From Patella vulgata (taxonomy: Eukaryota > Mollusca > Gastropoda > Patellidae), in assembly GCF_932274485.2 (NCBI RefSeq), contig NC_065883.2, positions 44,920,539 through 44,984,538 of the forward strand: DNA of 64,000 nucleotides, read 5' to 3'. Within the stretch, counting starts at the first letter, position 1. Each line of letters starts with the position of its first letter. The translations under genes were made by a program, and so were the position numbers. This document shows, piece after piece, positions 42,382 to 51,217 of the stretch. The notes under the pieces are model-generated. The model searched no databases. It was given only the letters and a program-made list of their open reading frames with translations, and was not told the DNA's origin.

Positions 42382-43623
42382 CTACTTTAAATTTCTCATC
42401 CAGCAGTTGATGATGTCTCTGGCCGTGTCCGGGCTCCAGTGGATGGCGTCGTTACCTTTCAATTCAATTTTGCCCTTAAAGTTTGGTAGTGTGGTGGCGT
42501 TTGGTGAAGGTGCAGTGCAGATCAATTGGTTGTAGCTGGTGAGGTTTTGGTAGGCGATCGGATTTTCTTGTCGGAGTCGAGAAGAAGTAGGGATTTGTGT
42601 GGTGAAGAGCTTGGTTGTTGGGTAAGCCGCTCTGGTCACCTTGAGTAGATATAGCATCTGCTCATGTATCCTTGGTCCACTTTCCTCCCTGTTGTTGAGC
42701 CCGACATGTATCACTAATTCTTCTGGTGCAGGTCCCATGTAGTTCTGGAAGATCTGTTTGATGTGGCTGATCTTGGCTCCAGAATAGCTATGGATCTCCC
42801 AGTCCCCAAGGAAGGATACAATCCTAGCCAAGTTAGAGGATCCAATAACCAGGGTCTTTGCCTTGACTGCTGGTAGGTACCACAAATCCTTCTCGTCTTT
42901 ACCTTTGTAGCTGTGGGGTCTCTTTAGTGATAGGTTGAGTGAACGTCTACATCTGGTGGAAGATTTGGTGGCGATTCTAGGGTTAGGAATGATGGGCGAT
43001 CTAGGGGACAGACAGTTGACAAGCGCGTTCAGTGGCGATATACATCCCGAGGAAGTAGGTGAGCCAGACATAACCCGGGGCGAACTGGTTGAACTAGCTG
43101 CACGCTTCGAGGGAGTGTTAATGCATGTGCCTTCTCCGGGGGATAATTTTCTCTTGTTGGGTGTGTTTCGTTTTGGTGTTTCCCGGAGAAGGTTGTGTGT
43201 AATGTGCATTGGTGATGTGGGAGGGTGTGTAACAGTTTTAGAGACCGTGGACAGGAGGCGATGGAACTCCGTCTTCACACTATCCTGAAGTCGCTTGTCG
43301 TAGGACTTCTTGGCCCATGCTAGGGCGTGGCTAGAGTACTCCTGTACAACATCTTTGGTAAAGTGACGTGACTTCAAGTACTCTAGTTTCTCCGCTAGCA
43401 TGGCTCGGCAGTGTGTCGACAAGGAAGAGGCGACATCCTTGGCCCATTTCAAGTTCAATGTCTCAATGGTAGTGGCTATGGTAGGCGTATTCATGGCCGG
43501 CTTCACAAACTTGTTCAGGTCTTGGATCTTCCAAGTGAAACTTCTGGTTGGTGTTCTATTCTCCTGATTCTCCATAATGGTCAAGTGGTGGAGGCATTGG
43601 AGGACCTGAAAGAAGGCTTTCAC
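42382..43623 (-). CDS. PLE ORF1 with SGNH-hydrolase-like domain
   Basis: A 413-aa ORF upstream of the RT ORF. Residues about 20-120 are charged and helical (LNLKWAKDVASSLSTHCRAM). Residues about 120-250 are Ser/Pro/Arg-rich and probably disordered (TPNKRKLSPGEG, LNLSLKRPHSYKGK). Residues about 255-413 show the four SGNH-esterase blocks: GSSNLARI (Gly261, Ser262/263), YSGAKISHI (Gly282), HVGLNN (Asn310/311) and DAIHWSPDTARDI (Asp392, His395). All four positions that name the family are present. Such esterase-like domains are known in ORF1 of CR1-clade LINEs. The function in transposition is unknown. Three further copies (A, B, C) in the window confirm that ORF1 belongs to this PLE. Confidence 0.82.
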   Translation of the reverse strand: MKAFFQVLQCLHHLTIMENQENRTPTRSFTWKIQDLNKFVKPAMNTPTIATTIETLNLKWAKDVASSLSTHCRAMLAEKLEYLKSRHFTKDVVQEYSSHALAWAKKSYDKRLQDSVKTEFHRLLSTVSKTVTHPPTSPMHITHNLLRETPKRNTPNKRKLSPGEGTCINTPSKRAASSTSSPRVMSGSPTSSGCISPLNALVNCLSPRSPIIPNPRIATKSSTRCRRSLNLSLKRPHSYKGKDEKDLWYLPAVKAKTLVIGSSNLARIVSFLGDWEIHSYSGAKISHIKQIFQNYMGPAPEELVIHVGLNNREESGPRIHEQMLYLLKVTRAAYPTTKLFTTQIPTSSRLRQENPIAYQNLTSYNQLICTAPSPNATTLPNFKGKIELKGNDAIHWSPDTARDIINCWMRNLK

Positions 43624-43639
43624 GACACCTGTATTTTCT

Positions 43640-43870
43640 GGGGGTGGTTAGCGCTGGTTTGGTTGTCGTTTTGGTTGGCGCTGGTTTGGTTGTCGACTTG
43701 GTTGGCGCTGGTTTGGTTATCGACTTGGTTGGTGCTGGTTTGGTTGTCGACTTGGTTGGTGCTGGTAGCGGAATCCAGGTGGTGGTTGGTGGAATCCTGG
43801 TGGTGGTCGGTTGAAGCCTGGTGGTGGTCGGTTGAAGCCTGGTGGTGGTCAGTTGAAGCCGGTGTTTTCC
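43640..43870. repeat. two minisatellites upstream of PLE ORF1 (copy D)
   Basis: About four 27-bp units (GGCGCTGGTTTGGTTGTCG type) and about three 21-bp units (CCTGGTGGTGGTCGGTTGAA). These are the same families as at 1203-1432, with copy-number differences. On the minus strand they read as Thr/Pro-rich peptide. Confidence 0.85.
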
Positions 43871-43964
43871 GGTATTCAGTATAACCTGGTGTTTTCCGGT
43901 AGTTTCCGGTGTTTTCCGGTTGTTTTCCGGTGTTTCCGGTTGTTTTCCGGTGTTTAGTATTGCC
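43871..43964. repeat. PLE terminal CCGGTGTTTT array (copy D, 5' end)
   Basis: Short units of GTTTTCCGGT ending GTGTTTAGTATTGCC. It is inverted relative to the array at 39543-39630. Confidence 0.75.
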
Positions 43965-43974
43965 GTAAAATATA

Positions 43975-44855
43975 GAACATGAAAAAACAAAAACAAGTAT
44001 GTACAAAATCAAATTTTTGATAACAATTTGTCGCTTTTTAAAAGTCTAACGTTTTACAATATAGCTCCGGTTGAGCAAATAATTGACGTAGAGACTGGCA
44101 ACGGTAATAATTTGATATGCTTTCACTCAATCAGAATGTGCATAACTATCAAAGGAACATGACAGTGTTCACATTGGATGAGATTATCGCTTTAAGAAGA
44201 GTTAAAAAAGAATGACCAGTGGGTGCAATCTCGGTTCCCTGAGAGAGGGAGGTTTATTGTTCATTTCTCTCTCTGAGGAATCACGCCGACCATTAATCAG
44301 TCTAAATTCGGTTCCTAAGCGCCTCCCGCAGTGGCTTCTGACAGGATGGATTTGTTTGAAGGAAATGCTGCCGATTATTACGAGTTACATATTAATAATC
44401 ACATCATGCCATCAAAAGTTCATTTGAACTACTTTTAGCGCGCGATGTGGCTAATTCGGCGATATGAGGGTAAAATTCGTGAAATTTCTGAAGAAATGTG
44501 GGATTGAGCCGTCATCTAGGACCTATGTCAAGCGACTGACGGAGGGTACATCACGTGACATTCAAAATACCCTCTCTCTGGGAGCCGAGAATGAAATGTG
44601 TGATGAGGTTATGATAATTGATCGAAATCTATCGTTTACGTCCATTTTAGACGATCAAACTTTCTAGAATCGTCATTTGGAAACTTCTAGATTCCACGGA
44701 GGCTTCTGGAGATAGTGTTTAGAAATAATTGGAAGGTTCTGGAGGGTTCTAAAAAAATTTGAATGTTCTGGAAAGTTGTTGAAAATTTCAAAGTGTTCAG
44801 AACAGATTGTGTGTTTTAAAACTATGGAGGACTGAATGAACTCAAAAGTCTGAAG
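43975..44855. other. no gene seen
   Basis: Only short, unconvincing ORFs. A run of TTCTGGA/TTCTAGA-type words at 44670-44790 is mildly repetitive. Confidence 0.4.
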
Positions 44856-44859
44856 AATG

Positions 44860-45720
44860 GCCTAGATCTCAGCTGTAAAGATGGCAGCAGCAGGTGGAAG
44901 GCGAACAGAAATGGTATCTGATGGCGTCACGGTAGCCAAAGCTACTCTATCATTATCTTTCGAACCATCTGTATAAATTAGAGCGAAAACACCATATTTA
45001 GACCTTAAATCTCTAATGATCGAAATCGACCTTAGGTGGGGATATAGCCCACGGCGATGTGCTAAAGAAAGGAGTATTCGCTATTCTATCAAGGCTGATA
45101 CCATATTCAGACAAATGAGTTTGAATGCGAATACTGAATGATGGAATAACCTTAATTTTGAGCAGATATAAATACTCATGATTTGGAAAAGATGATTTTA
45201 TCTCAGCATACTACAGAACCAGCTATTGCGTATGCTGTGCCATGTATAAACTGCCACTGGAGATGTACTGATGTGCTTCTTGGTTGAGTATGGCGTCATA
45301 ATCGAGTCTCGATCTTATTAAACCCCGATGTAATCTGAGCAAGAACTGCTAACCAGTCAGTATTTGATAAGACTCTCAATATATTGAGGGCTTTCATACA
45401 TTTCTTTTTGAGGCTTTTTAAATGTACGGGATAATTAATAACTTCTTATCAAATATTAACCCCGGAAATTTAGTTTCATCCACAACTGGAAGGCGATTGC
45501 CATCCAAGAAAAGATCTGGATGCAAACCTCGTTTCTGACAGAAGTGCATGCAGACAGTCTTGGTTTCCCATTGTTGAAGTGAATTCAAACAAAAATGCAA
45601 CTTATATTCGGTTATCCGCATGTTTCTAGAACCATAACACATCTCAAAGTCATCACAATAATGAGCGCCAATTGTACCTGGCTTAAGGCAATGGAAAAAA
45701 TAACATAACATTTATCATTG
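44860..45720 (-). pseudogene. Jockey/I-type LINE relic (RT end and RNase H)
   Basis: On the minus strand, 45711-45420 reads YCDDFEMCYGSRNMRITEYK (the RT active-site region) and then KRGLHPDLFLDGNRLPVVDE with TKFPGLIFD. Near 45420-45330 comes LKKKCMKALNILRVLSNTDW. Near 45000-44870 it reads LIYTDGSKDNDRVALATV and IFTAEI, an RNase H domain with its first catalytic Asp and the Glu. The order RT-thumb-RNase H is that of Jockey/I-group LINEs. Stops and a large internal deletion between thumb and RNase H kill it. Confidence 0.8.
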
Positions 45721-46603
45721 CAGGATTTTTCTCCTATTGATGTTTAATGTACACTAGGGGCCAATTCGATTATGCAGTCCGGACAGTCCGGACTCTCCAT
45801 TTCCATTCGTTTATTGGTCACGTGACCATTTTTGGAGAGTTCGGGTCGTCCAACCTCTCCAATTTTTCGACCGGTGCGATTGCGGAGAGTGACGTAACAA
45901 GATGGCGGCAAGGTAAGAAATTTCCTTCCAAATTTTACAAATATTTTACAAATATGAATCAGTTTCGTTGTTTTCTGACGATAATCTCACCCTACAGTCG
46001 CCTTGTAATCTTATTTGTCGATAGAATTTTGCCTCGCCTCACGTCAAATCGCTGCATTTCAGAAGCAAACATGTAATCGACTGTATGACATGTGAATCAA
46101 CTTCAATTCGATTAGAGTTTCAATAGGCCTAATAAAAACAACGTCCAATAAATCGGATCATCGCCTCTAGAGGCCTGAATGAGAGATTTTATAATAACAT
46201 CGTCGGCCACTTTCCTCAATTAATTAGCTACATCAGATTTAATATTGTTAATAACTGTTGTTTTTTTTATTGATTGAACACTTAAAAATGCACAAATAGT
46301 GTCATCTGTGATTTTTGTTTTATTTTGTTTTATTTGTTTTATTTTGTTTTAAATTTTTTGTTAATACTCATTTTACTTGTTCATATTTTATTTTTTATAG
46401 AGTAATTGCGAACTCACTCTTTGTATTCAAAAGCGTAACAAAGACGCCAATTAAGATAACAATTCCATTGTAATGATTTATTTTCAGTCAAGAAATAAAG
46501 TTTACATTTATAAAAATATTCCTTTGAAAGTGTTCACAATCTTTCAATATAAAGGCCGTGCTTTCTGCTATAATTGACACAACTTTAGGCAAGTTATATT
46601 TTA

Positions 46604-47095
46604 TTACTCTCCAACAATCTGTCGTCTCAAGATGTCTCTTTTGTTAGCACCCTGAGCATCATTTTCCAAGACACCTGCTGGATTATGTCCCAGGTTATCA
46701 TTTAAACCATTCTCTTCGATATTTAGACCCTCAAGGTCATCATTTGACATGATGCATACATTGTGTAGGACAAAACAGGACATAATAACTTTGATTGTTT
46801 TCTTAACTGACCTACAATTCAACAACATTAGTCTTCGAAATCGACCTTTAACTCTCCCAAATGATCTCTCAATGATTGATCTATTACTTGATAAAAGATA
46901 ATTGAATCTTCTCTGTGCTTGAGTAAGATTACCATCATTTCTATAGGGTATGATCAACCAACTCTTACAAGGATATCCTCCATCCCCAATTAAATGCCTC
47001 TCGCCAAAAAGATGATTATTATCCCAGAGATCGCTGTTTCGTACAACACGACTATCATTCACATTGCCCGGCCAGCCCACACACACATGGGTATA
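46604..47095 (-). pseudogene. Harbinger transposase, C-terminal half
   Basis: It continues directly from the half at 57056-57505: YTHVCVGWPGNVNDSRVVRN (second catalytic Asp), GDGGYPCKSWLIIPYRN, then SNRSIIERSFGRVKGRFRRL with the catalytic Glu. It ends RDILRRQIVGE at 46604. The two halves together contain every DDE residue, which shows that the CACTA insertion, not decay, disrupted the core. Confidence 0.88.
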
Positions 47096-47109
47096 CACTG
47101 TTAGAAGTC

Positions 47110-47395
47110 ATTCTGTATTTTTACATATAAATTGACTGGCAGCAAAGTTGCCAGTCAATTCAACTGTATTTTTACAAACACCTGTATTTTTACCAGTATT
47201 CTGTGAAAATACTTGACACTGTAAATTTACTACTGCATGTAAAAAAACTTAATATCAAGTTTTTTTAATACATTATACAGTAAAATTACATATGATTTTA
47301 ACATGCAGCTACAGTAAAAATACAGTTGAATTAACTGGCAACTTTGCTGCCAGTCATTTTATATGTAAAAATACTTTGTAACATGTTGAACTGAA
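47110..47395. repeat. subterminal inverted repeats of the CACTA element
   Basis: About 47112-47176 and 47327-47392 are near-perfect reverse complements of about 63 bp, each containing GACTGGCAGCAAAGTTGCC and CTGTATTTTTAC. CTGTATTTTTAC or its complement occurs about five times in this 290 bp, and AGTAAATTTAC recurs at both ends (47222 inverted, about 57028). This is the layout expected for accessory-protein binding sites in En/Spm elements. Confidence 0.75.
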
Positions 47396-47739
47396 AACAC
47401 ATTTTTCAAAAAATTTCACTTCACTGGTAGATTATTTTAAAATTTTAACTGATTTATCATTAACAACACAAAATCACTTCAAACATTTTAATCATGATTA
47501 AAAAAGAACACTCCAAAGAAATTATCATTAAGGTTTATTTTTCTTCCTACATTTATTCTTTCTCAATTTAATCAAATATTCACAACAAAGTAAAAAAAGC
47601 AGTTGCCAGGCATTGCCACTAAAATAATAGTATGAAAATAAAAAGTCTGTGTAGAACTTTCTCATATGAAAATACAGTTAGGCTTATGTCCGCCAGCTGA
47701 AATCCCCAAATAAATAGATGACATACCAATTAAATATAT

Positions 47740-47990
47740 ATTTAAGTGTATTTTTAAATCAGATAATAATTGTGACCTCTAGAAGGACCACAAGCTAAAA
47801 AGCATGATTTTCTGTACAATCAAGGCGAATAACTCATTAAGTTACATGCCAATATCGAAAGGAAATGAGATCTTTGGGATATAGACCTATATTTCAAGTT
47901 TCGTCAAAATAGGAAACAAATTATGACCTTTAGAGTGTCTACAAACAAATCGTTGTTCAGAGGGACAGAGGGAAATGTAAGAGTATAAAC
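47740..47990. repeat. isolated unit of the ~170-bp dispersed repeat
   Basis: Shares TAATTGTGACCTCTAGAAGG, ACCACAAGCTAAAAAGCATG and TTTCGTCAAAATAGGA-type words with the array at 38690-39400. It lies inside the CACTA element, downstream of the transposase gene. Confidence 0.65.
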
Positions 47991-48114
47991 AAAAAACAAA
48001 ACTACTCATCCCAGAGTAGACATAATATAACAAAATCCTACTAACACAATTTAAAATGAATGTGCTATTTACATTGAAAATTCAATATTTAAGAATATCT
48101 GACATGTACTGGCT

Positions 48115-50778
48115 TTAACCACAAATCATAGGATCAAATGGATAGTGCTTTAATGCTACAACATGATCATATTTTATCTTGTACAGTGAAAGAGGAAAAG
48201 GATTTAATACATCTTTAAATTTTAATATACACAAATTTCTCCTATGTGTAAAATCAATGTTATATAGACCCAAATCAGATCTTTGACAGATATATTGTTT
48301 GCAAATTATGTAAGGGTCTCCTTTGAAAATAACACAAAGATCTACTTGTCCAAATGTTATGATACCATTAAGTATCTTTAGGACAAAAATTAAACCATTT
48401 TTGACGATAATGCCATTTGATGTGAAACTACTAGCAATTTGAATGTGAGATGATTCCCTCAATGTATCATTAATAATACACTGTACTTCAATATCAAACA
48501 TAGATATTTCAACATCCGTTACATTTTCAAAACTTGCTGATAAATTAAATAAATTTCCTGCATTACAATATGCTTGTAACAATTGATGTTTCATAGCTAA
48601 TGTTTTCGTAACATTGATAAAATTCTTAAAGTTCCGGACACAACGTTTGAAAAAAGTATGCTTGCTTTCAAATCTCATAGTCCAGACATGCATTAATGGA
48701 CCATACTGTGTTATCAACCATGGATAATGTTGTAAGTAATGATGCTTAGGCCTTAACTGAATATCGGGAAACAAATTTGTTCGCATATCAATGTAATCAT
48801 TAATTAACGATTGAAGAACACCTATTTGGTTTATAGATATCTTATAAGAGCAAATATACTCAGTTAATTCCCTCAACAAAAGAATTATTCTCCAAAGTGG
48901 ATTTTCAGGGTCAATAACTTTCTCACCTATAAATACTGGAAGAAGTCTCAAAAATGTCCAATTTTGGACAGCATGTCCTTTAAGACATGTCAGATCAGTT
49001 TTTAATAGTGCTGGTCTGTTACTAGATTCACTGCCATGGAGTGACATGTGCTTTATTTGTTGATTTATGGTTTCAACATTGAACCATTTCATTTTTTTAA
49101 TTATTTCCTTAAGAAATAATGTCAGATCATATTTGACCACACCTTCAAACAGATCATGTCCTATGCAGGGTGGGAGACCAGGATTACAAACATGAAATCC
49201 AAGCAAATTATGAAATAAACATTCTGACTTTATGCCCATGTCGTGTAGAAGATCATTATTTTCTATATTATGGATTGACTGGGTATATGATTGCCTGTTC
49301 CTTAGGGGTGCATATACATAATGATTGTTAACCCACAAATCTCTATTTACACAACAAAACCTACAAAAATATTTAGCATTTCCAAAATTTGTTACAAATC
49401 CTCCAATCCAATGACTACCAAGGTTGTCCCCGACTAAACAAAGTAAATTAGCTTTTACAAATATATTATTGCTTAAATAAACACCAGTAGAAAGGTCCTT
49501 AATATCTCGAATTAGTGGATCTAACACTTTGTTTCCAAAATATTCTAAGTCAGATTCTTTACATATAAGGGCTAATTGCATGTTTTCTATTTTGCTTCGA
49601 AACTGAGGATAAAAGTCAGCCAATGTAAAATAAAATCCCACCAATTTGAAAGTTTTTTTGGCAGATCCCAGCGGATTGACTATTTCGAAGGCATCCTGAT
49701 ACATCACTAGCTTTAATGCCGATGGGTTTTCTGAAAAATAAGGATTTCTTTTAAAGGATTCACCGTCAATTATATCAGTAAAAATATTGTCGAAACATAA
49801 ATTTTGTGGGTGTTCAAGCTGATGTTTCACACTGTTATTGCTTAATAAGGAATCAAGGGTTTGTTTCAGAGGTACGTAATGATACTGACATTTCTTATTG
49901 CTGCCATTTAAGCCAAGCTCAATTGAAATTGGCTCAACTAACCCAAAAGTCTCCTTATAGAATGCTTGTCTTTTAAAATTTGATGTAAATCTGTGTTCTT
50001 CTGAATTAGAAAAAAATTTTGTTAAGAAGTCCTTATTGAATTCAGACTGGAGTATATTTCCAATGTCTGTGTTAGATCCATCAAGCCCATTCATTTTATC
50101 TTTTAAATGCAATTTCAAATTAGAAAGGGAAAGAGAATGAAGATAAGAAATATTTGAAATTATGTCATTTATTGTACTTATAGGAATTAAATGCACTGTT
50201 TCAAATTTTAACAAAGCTAAACCTAATACATGCTTAAAATCCTCAGTTGTAGTTAGTGCATTAACATCAAATTCCTCATTATCCTCATCAAACCCATTGT
50301 TGTCCAGAACTGAATTATTGTCATCATCTACTGAGATTTCATTAATTGGGTTGGGTTTAAAACTAATTTCAATATCATTATTTTGTAAACAACGATGTTT
50401 CCGTGACATATGTGAAGTAAAAGAGGATTTAACTTTAAAAGTACCAGTACATCCATGAACTGGACAGTTGATTGATTGATAATCACTAATGTGACTTTTC
50501 ATATGACTAATAAGTTCTTTCCTACCTTTTAAATTCTTTTGACATTCAGGTATATTACAAACATATTCACTAACAATGACTTTATCTTTATAATCTTTAT
50601 TAGTATGATTACGAGAAATGTGACTCTTAAGAGAAGTGAACCGAACAAATTTACCATTGCAATTTGGATAGCAACAGGGATATATTAAATTCTTAATATT
50701 TCTATGTAGCCGATAATGACTCAAATAATGGCTTATACTATCAACTTCCTTCATGCAAAATTGACAAATGAGATTCAT
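48115..50778 (-). CDS. CACTA-type DDE transposase with N-terminal C2H2 fingers
   Basis: 887 aa in a single uninterrupted exon, ATG at 50778. Residues 1-135 hold four C2H2-like fingers (CQFCMKEV; CCYPNCNGKF with SHISRNH; CNIPECQKN with SHMKSH; CPVHGCTGTF with SHMSRKH). An acidic linker follows (SVDDDNNSVLDNNGFDEDNE, residues about 150-170). The core has likely catalytic residues in VGDNLGSHW (Asp about 452), CIGHDLFEGVV (Asp 542) and MRFESKHTFFKR (Glu 704), with LRPKHHYLQHYP and GGFVTNFG between or near them, as in animal EnSpm/CACTA transposases. The CCVNR/CRFCC cluster after the first Asp is typical. It would act in the nucleus on the CACTG ends. It lies 304 bp downstream of the SAM gene, and no lesion is seen. 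Confidence 0.87.
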   Translation of the reverse strand: MNLICQFCMKEVDSISHYLSHYRLHRNIKNLIYPCCYPNCNGKFVRFTSLKSHISRNHTNKDYKDKVIVSEYVCNIPECQKNLKGRKELISHMKSHISDYQSINCPVHGCTGTFKVKSSFTSHMSRKHRCLQNNDIEISFKPNPINEISVDDDNNSVLDNNGFDEDNEEFDVNALTTTEDFKHVLGLALLKFETVHLIPISTINDIISNISYLHSLSLSNLKLHLKDKMNGLDGSNTDIGNILQSEFNKDFLTKFFSNSEEHRFTSNFKRQAFYKETFGLVEPISIELGLNGSNKKCQYHYVPLKQTLDSLLSNNSVKHQLEHPQNLCFDNIFTDIIDGESFKRNPYFSENPSALKLVMYQDAFEIVNPLGSAKKTFKLVGFYFTLADFYPQFRSKIENMQLALICKESDLEYFGNKVLDPLIRDIKDLSTGVYLSNNIFVKANLLCLVGDNLGSHWIGGFVTNFGNAKYFCRFCCVNRDLWVNNHYVYAPLRNRQSYTQSIHNIENNDLLHDMGIKSECLFHNLLGFHVCNPGLPPCIGHDLFEGVVKYDLTLFLKEIIKKMKWFNVETINQQIKHMSLHGSESSNRPALLKTDLTCLKGHAVQNWTFLRLLPVFIGEKVIDPENPLWRIILLLRELTEYICSYKISINQIGVLQSLINDYIDMRTNLFPDIQLRPKHHYLQHYPWLITQYGPLMHVWTMRFESKHTFFKRCVRNFKNFINVTKTLAMKHQLLQAYCNAGNLFNLSASFENVTDVEISMFDIEVQCIINDTLRESSHIQIASSFTSNGIIVKNGLIFVLKILNGIITFGQVDLCVIFKGDPYIICKQYICQRSDLGLYNIDFTHRRNLCILKFKDVLNPFPLSLYKIKYDHVVALKHYPFDPMICG

Positions 50779-50937
50779 TTCTTATTGGATGTTCCAAAAT
50801 TCTTGGATGTTACTGACTTAAATAATGGCTAATACTATCTACCAACTTCATAAAAACAAATGAGATTAATTTCATATTTGATGTCAGAAAATGCAGAAAA
50901 TTATTAAATGTTCTCAAATTCAACAATAGTTTAAGTA

Positions 50938-51060
50938 TCTAATTCAAACCGTCGCAGCTTGGATATTAGCTGTTATACTTGAGCATTGACAGTTTCTTGT
51001 GTTCTTTCTTTTCCACCTTTTGATCCTGTTGTCAAGTTTATACCAAAACATACCCTAATG
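50938..51060 (-). pseudogene. duplicated terminal exon of the SAM-domain gene
   Basis: A diverged tandem copy of exon 6. On the minus strand it reads GGTATGTTTTGGTATAAAC, then a GGATCAAAAGGTGGAAAAG and CTCAAGTATAACAGC-like text parallel to 51217-51082. It keeps an AG before GGTATG, so it might serve as an alternative last exon. An early stop (CAAGTATAACAG) is present in that frame. Confidence 0.65.
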
Positions 51061-51081
51061 TTCTCAAATTCAACAGTAGTT

Positions 51082-51217
51082 TTAAGAGTCCAGTTGATCT
51101 AATTCAAAACCCCGCAGCTCTGATATTAACTGTAACACTTGAGCATTAACAGAGTTACGCGTGTTCTTTCTTTTTCCACCTTTAGATCCTCTTGTCGGGT
51201 TTATCCCAAAACATACC
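51082..51217 (-). CDS. SAM gene exon 6 (stop)
   Basis: 136 bp, acceptor TATTTTTTAG. Reads VCFGINPTRGSKGGKRKNTR and ends ELDQLDS, TAA at 51084-51082. Confidence 0.8.

Larger units (their letters stand above)
39543..43964 (-). mobile_element. Penelope-like element copy D, nearly complete, 9-bp target duplication
   Basis: A 4.4-kb element on the minus strand, bordered by the perfect direct repeat GTAAAATAT at 39534-39542 and 43965-43973. Its two ends are inverted relative to each other: GGGCTATACTATATACCGG on the left, and GGCAATACTAAACACCGG reading inward from the right. Both lead into CCGGAAAACA-type arrays. It contains ORF1 (SGNH-like) and ORF2 (RT plus GIY-YIG) and is the best copy in the window and the reference for copies A-C. 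The 9-bp duplication and inverted termini are unusual detail for a PLE. Confidence 0.88.
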
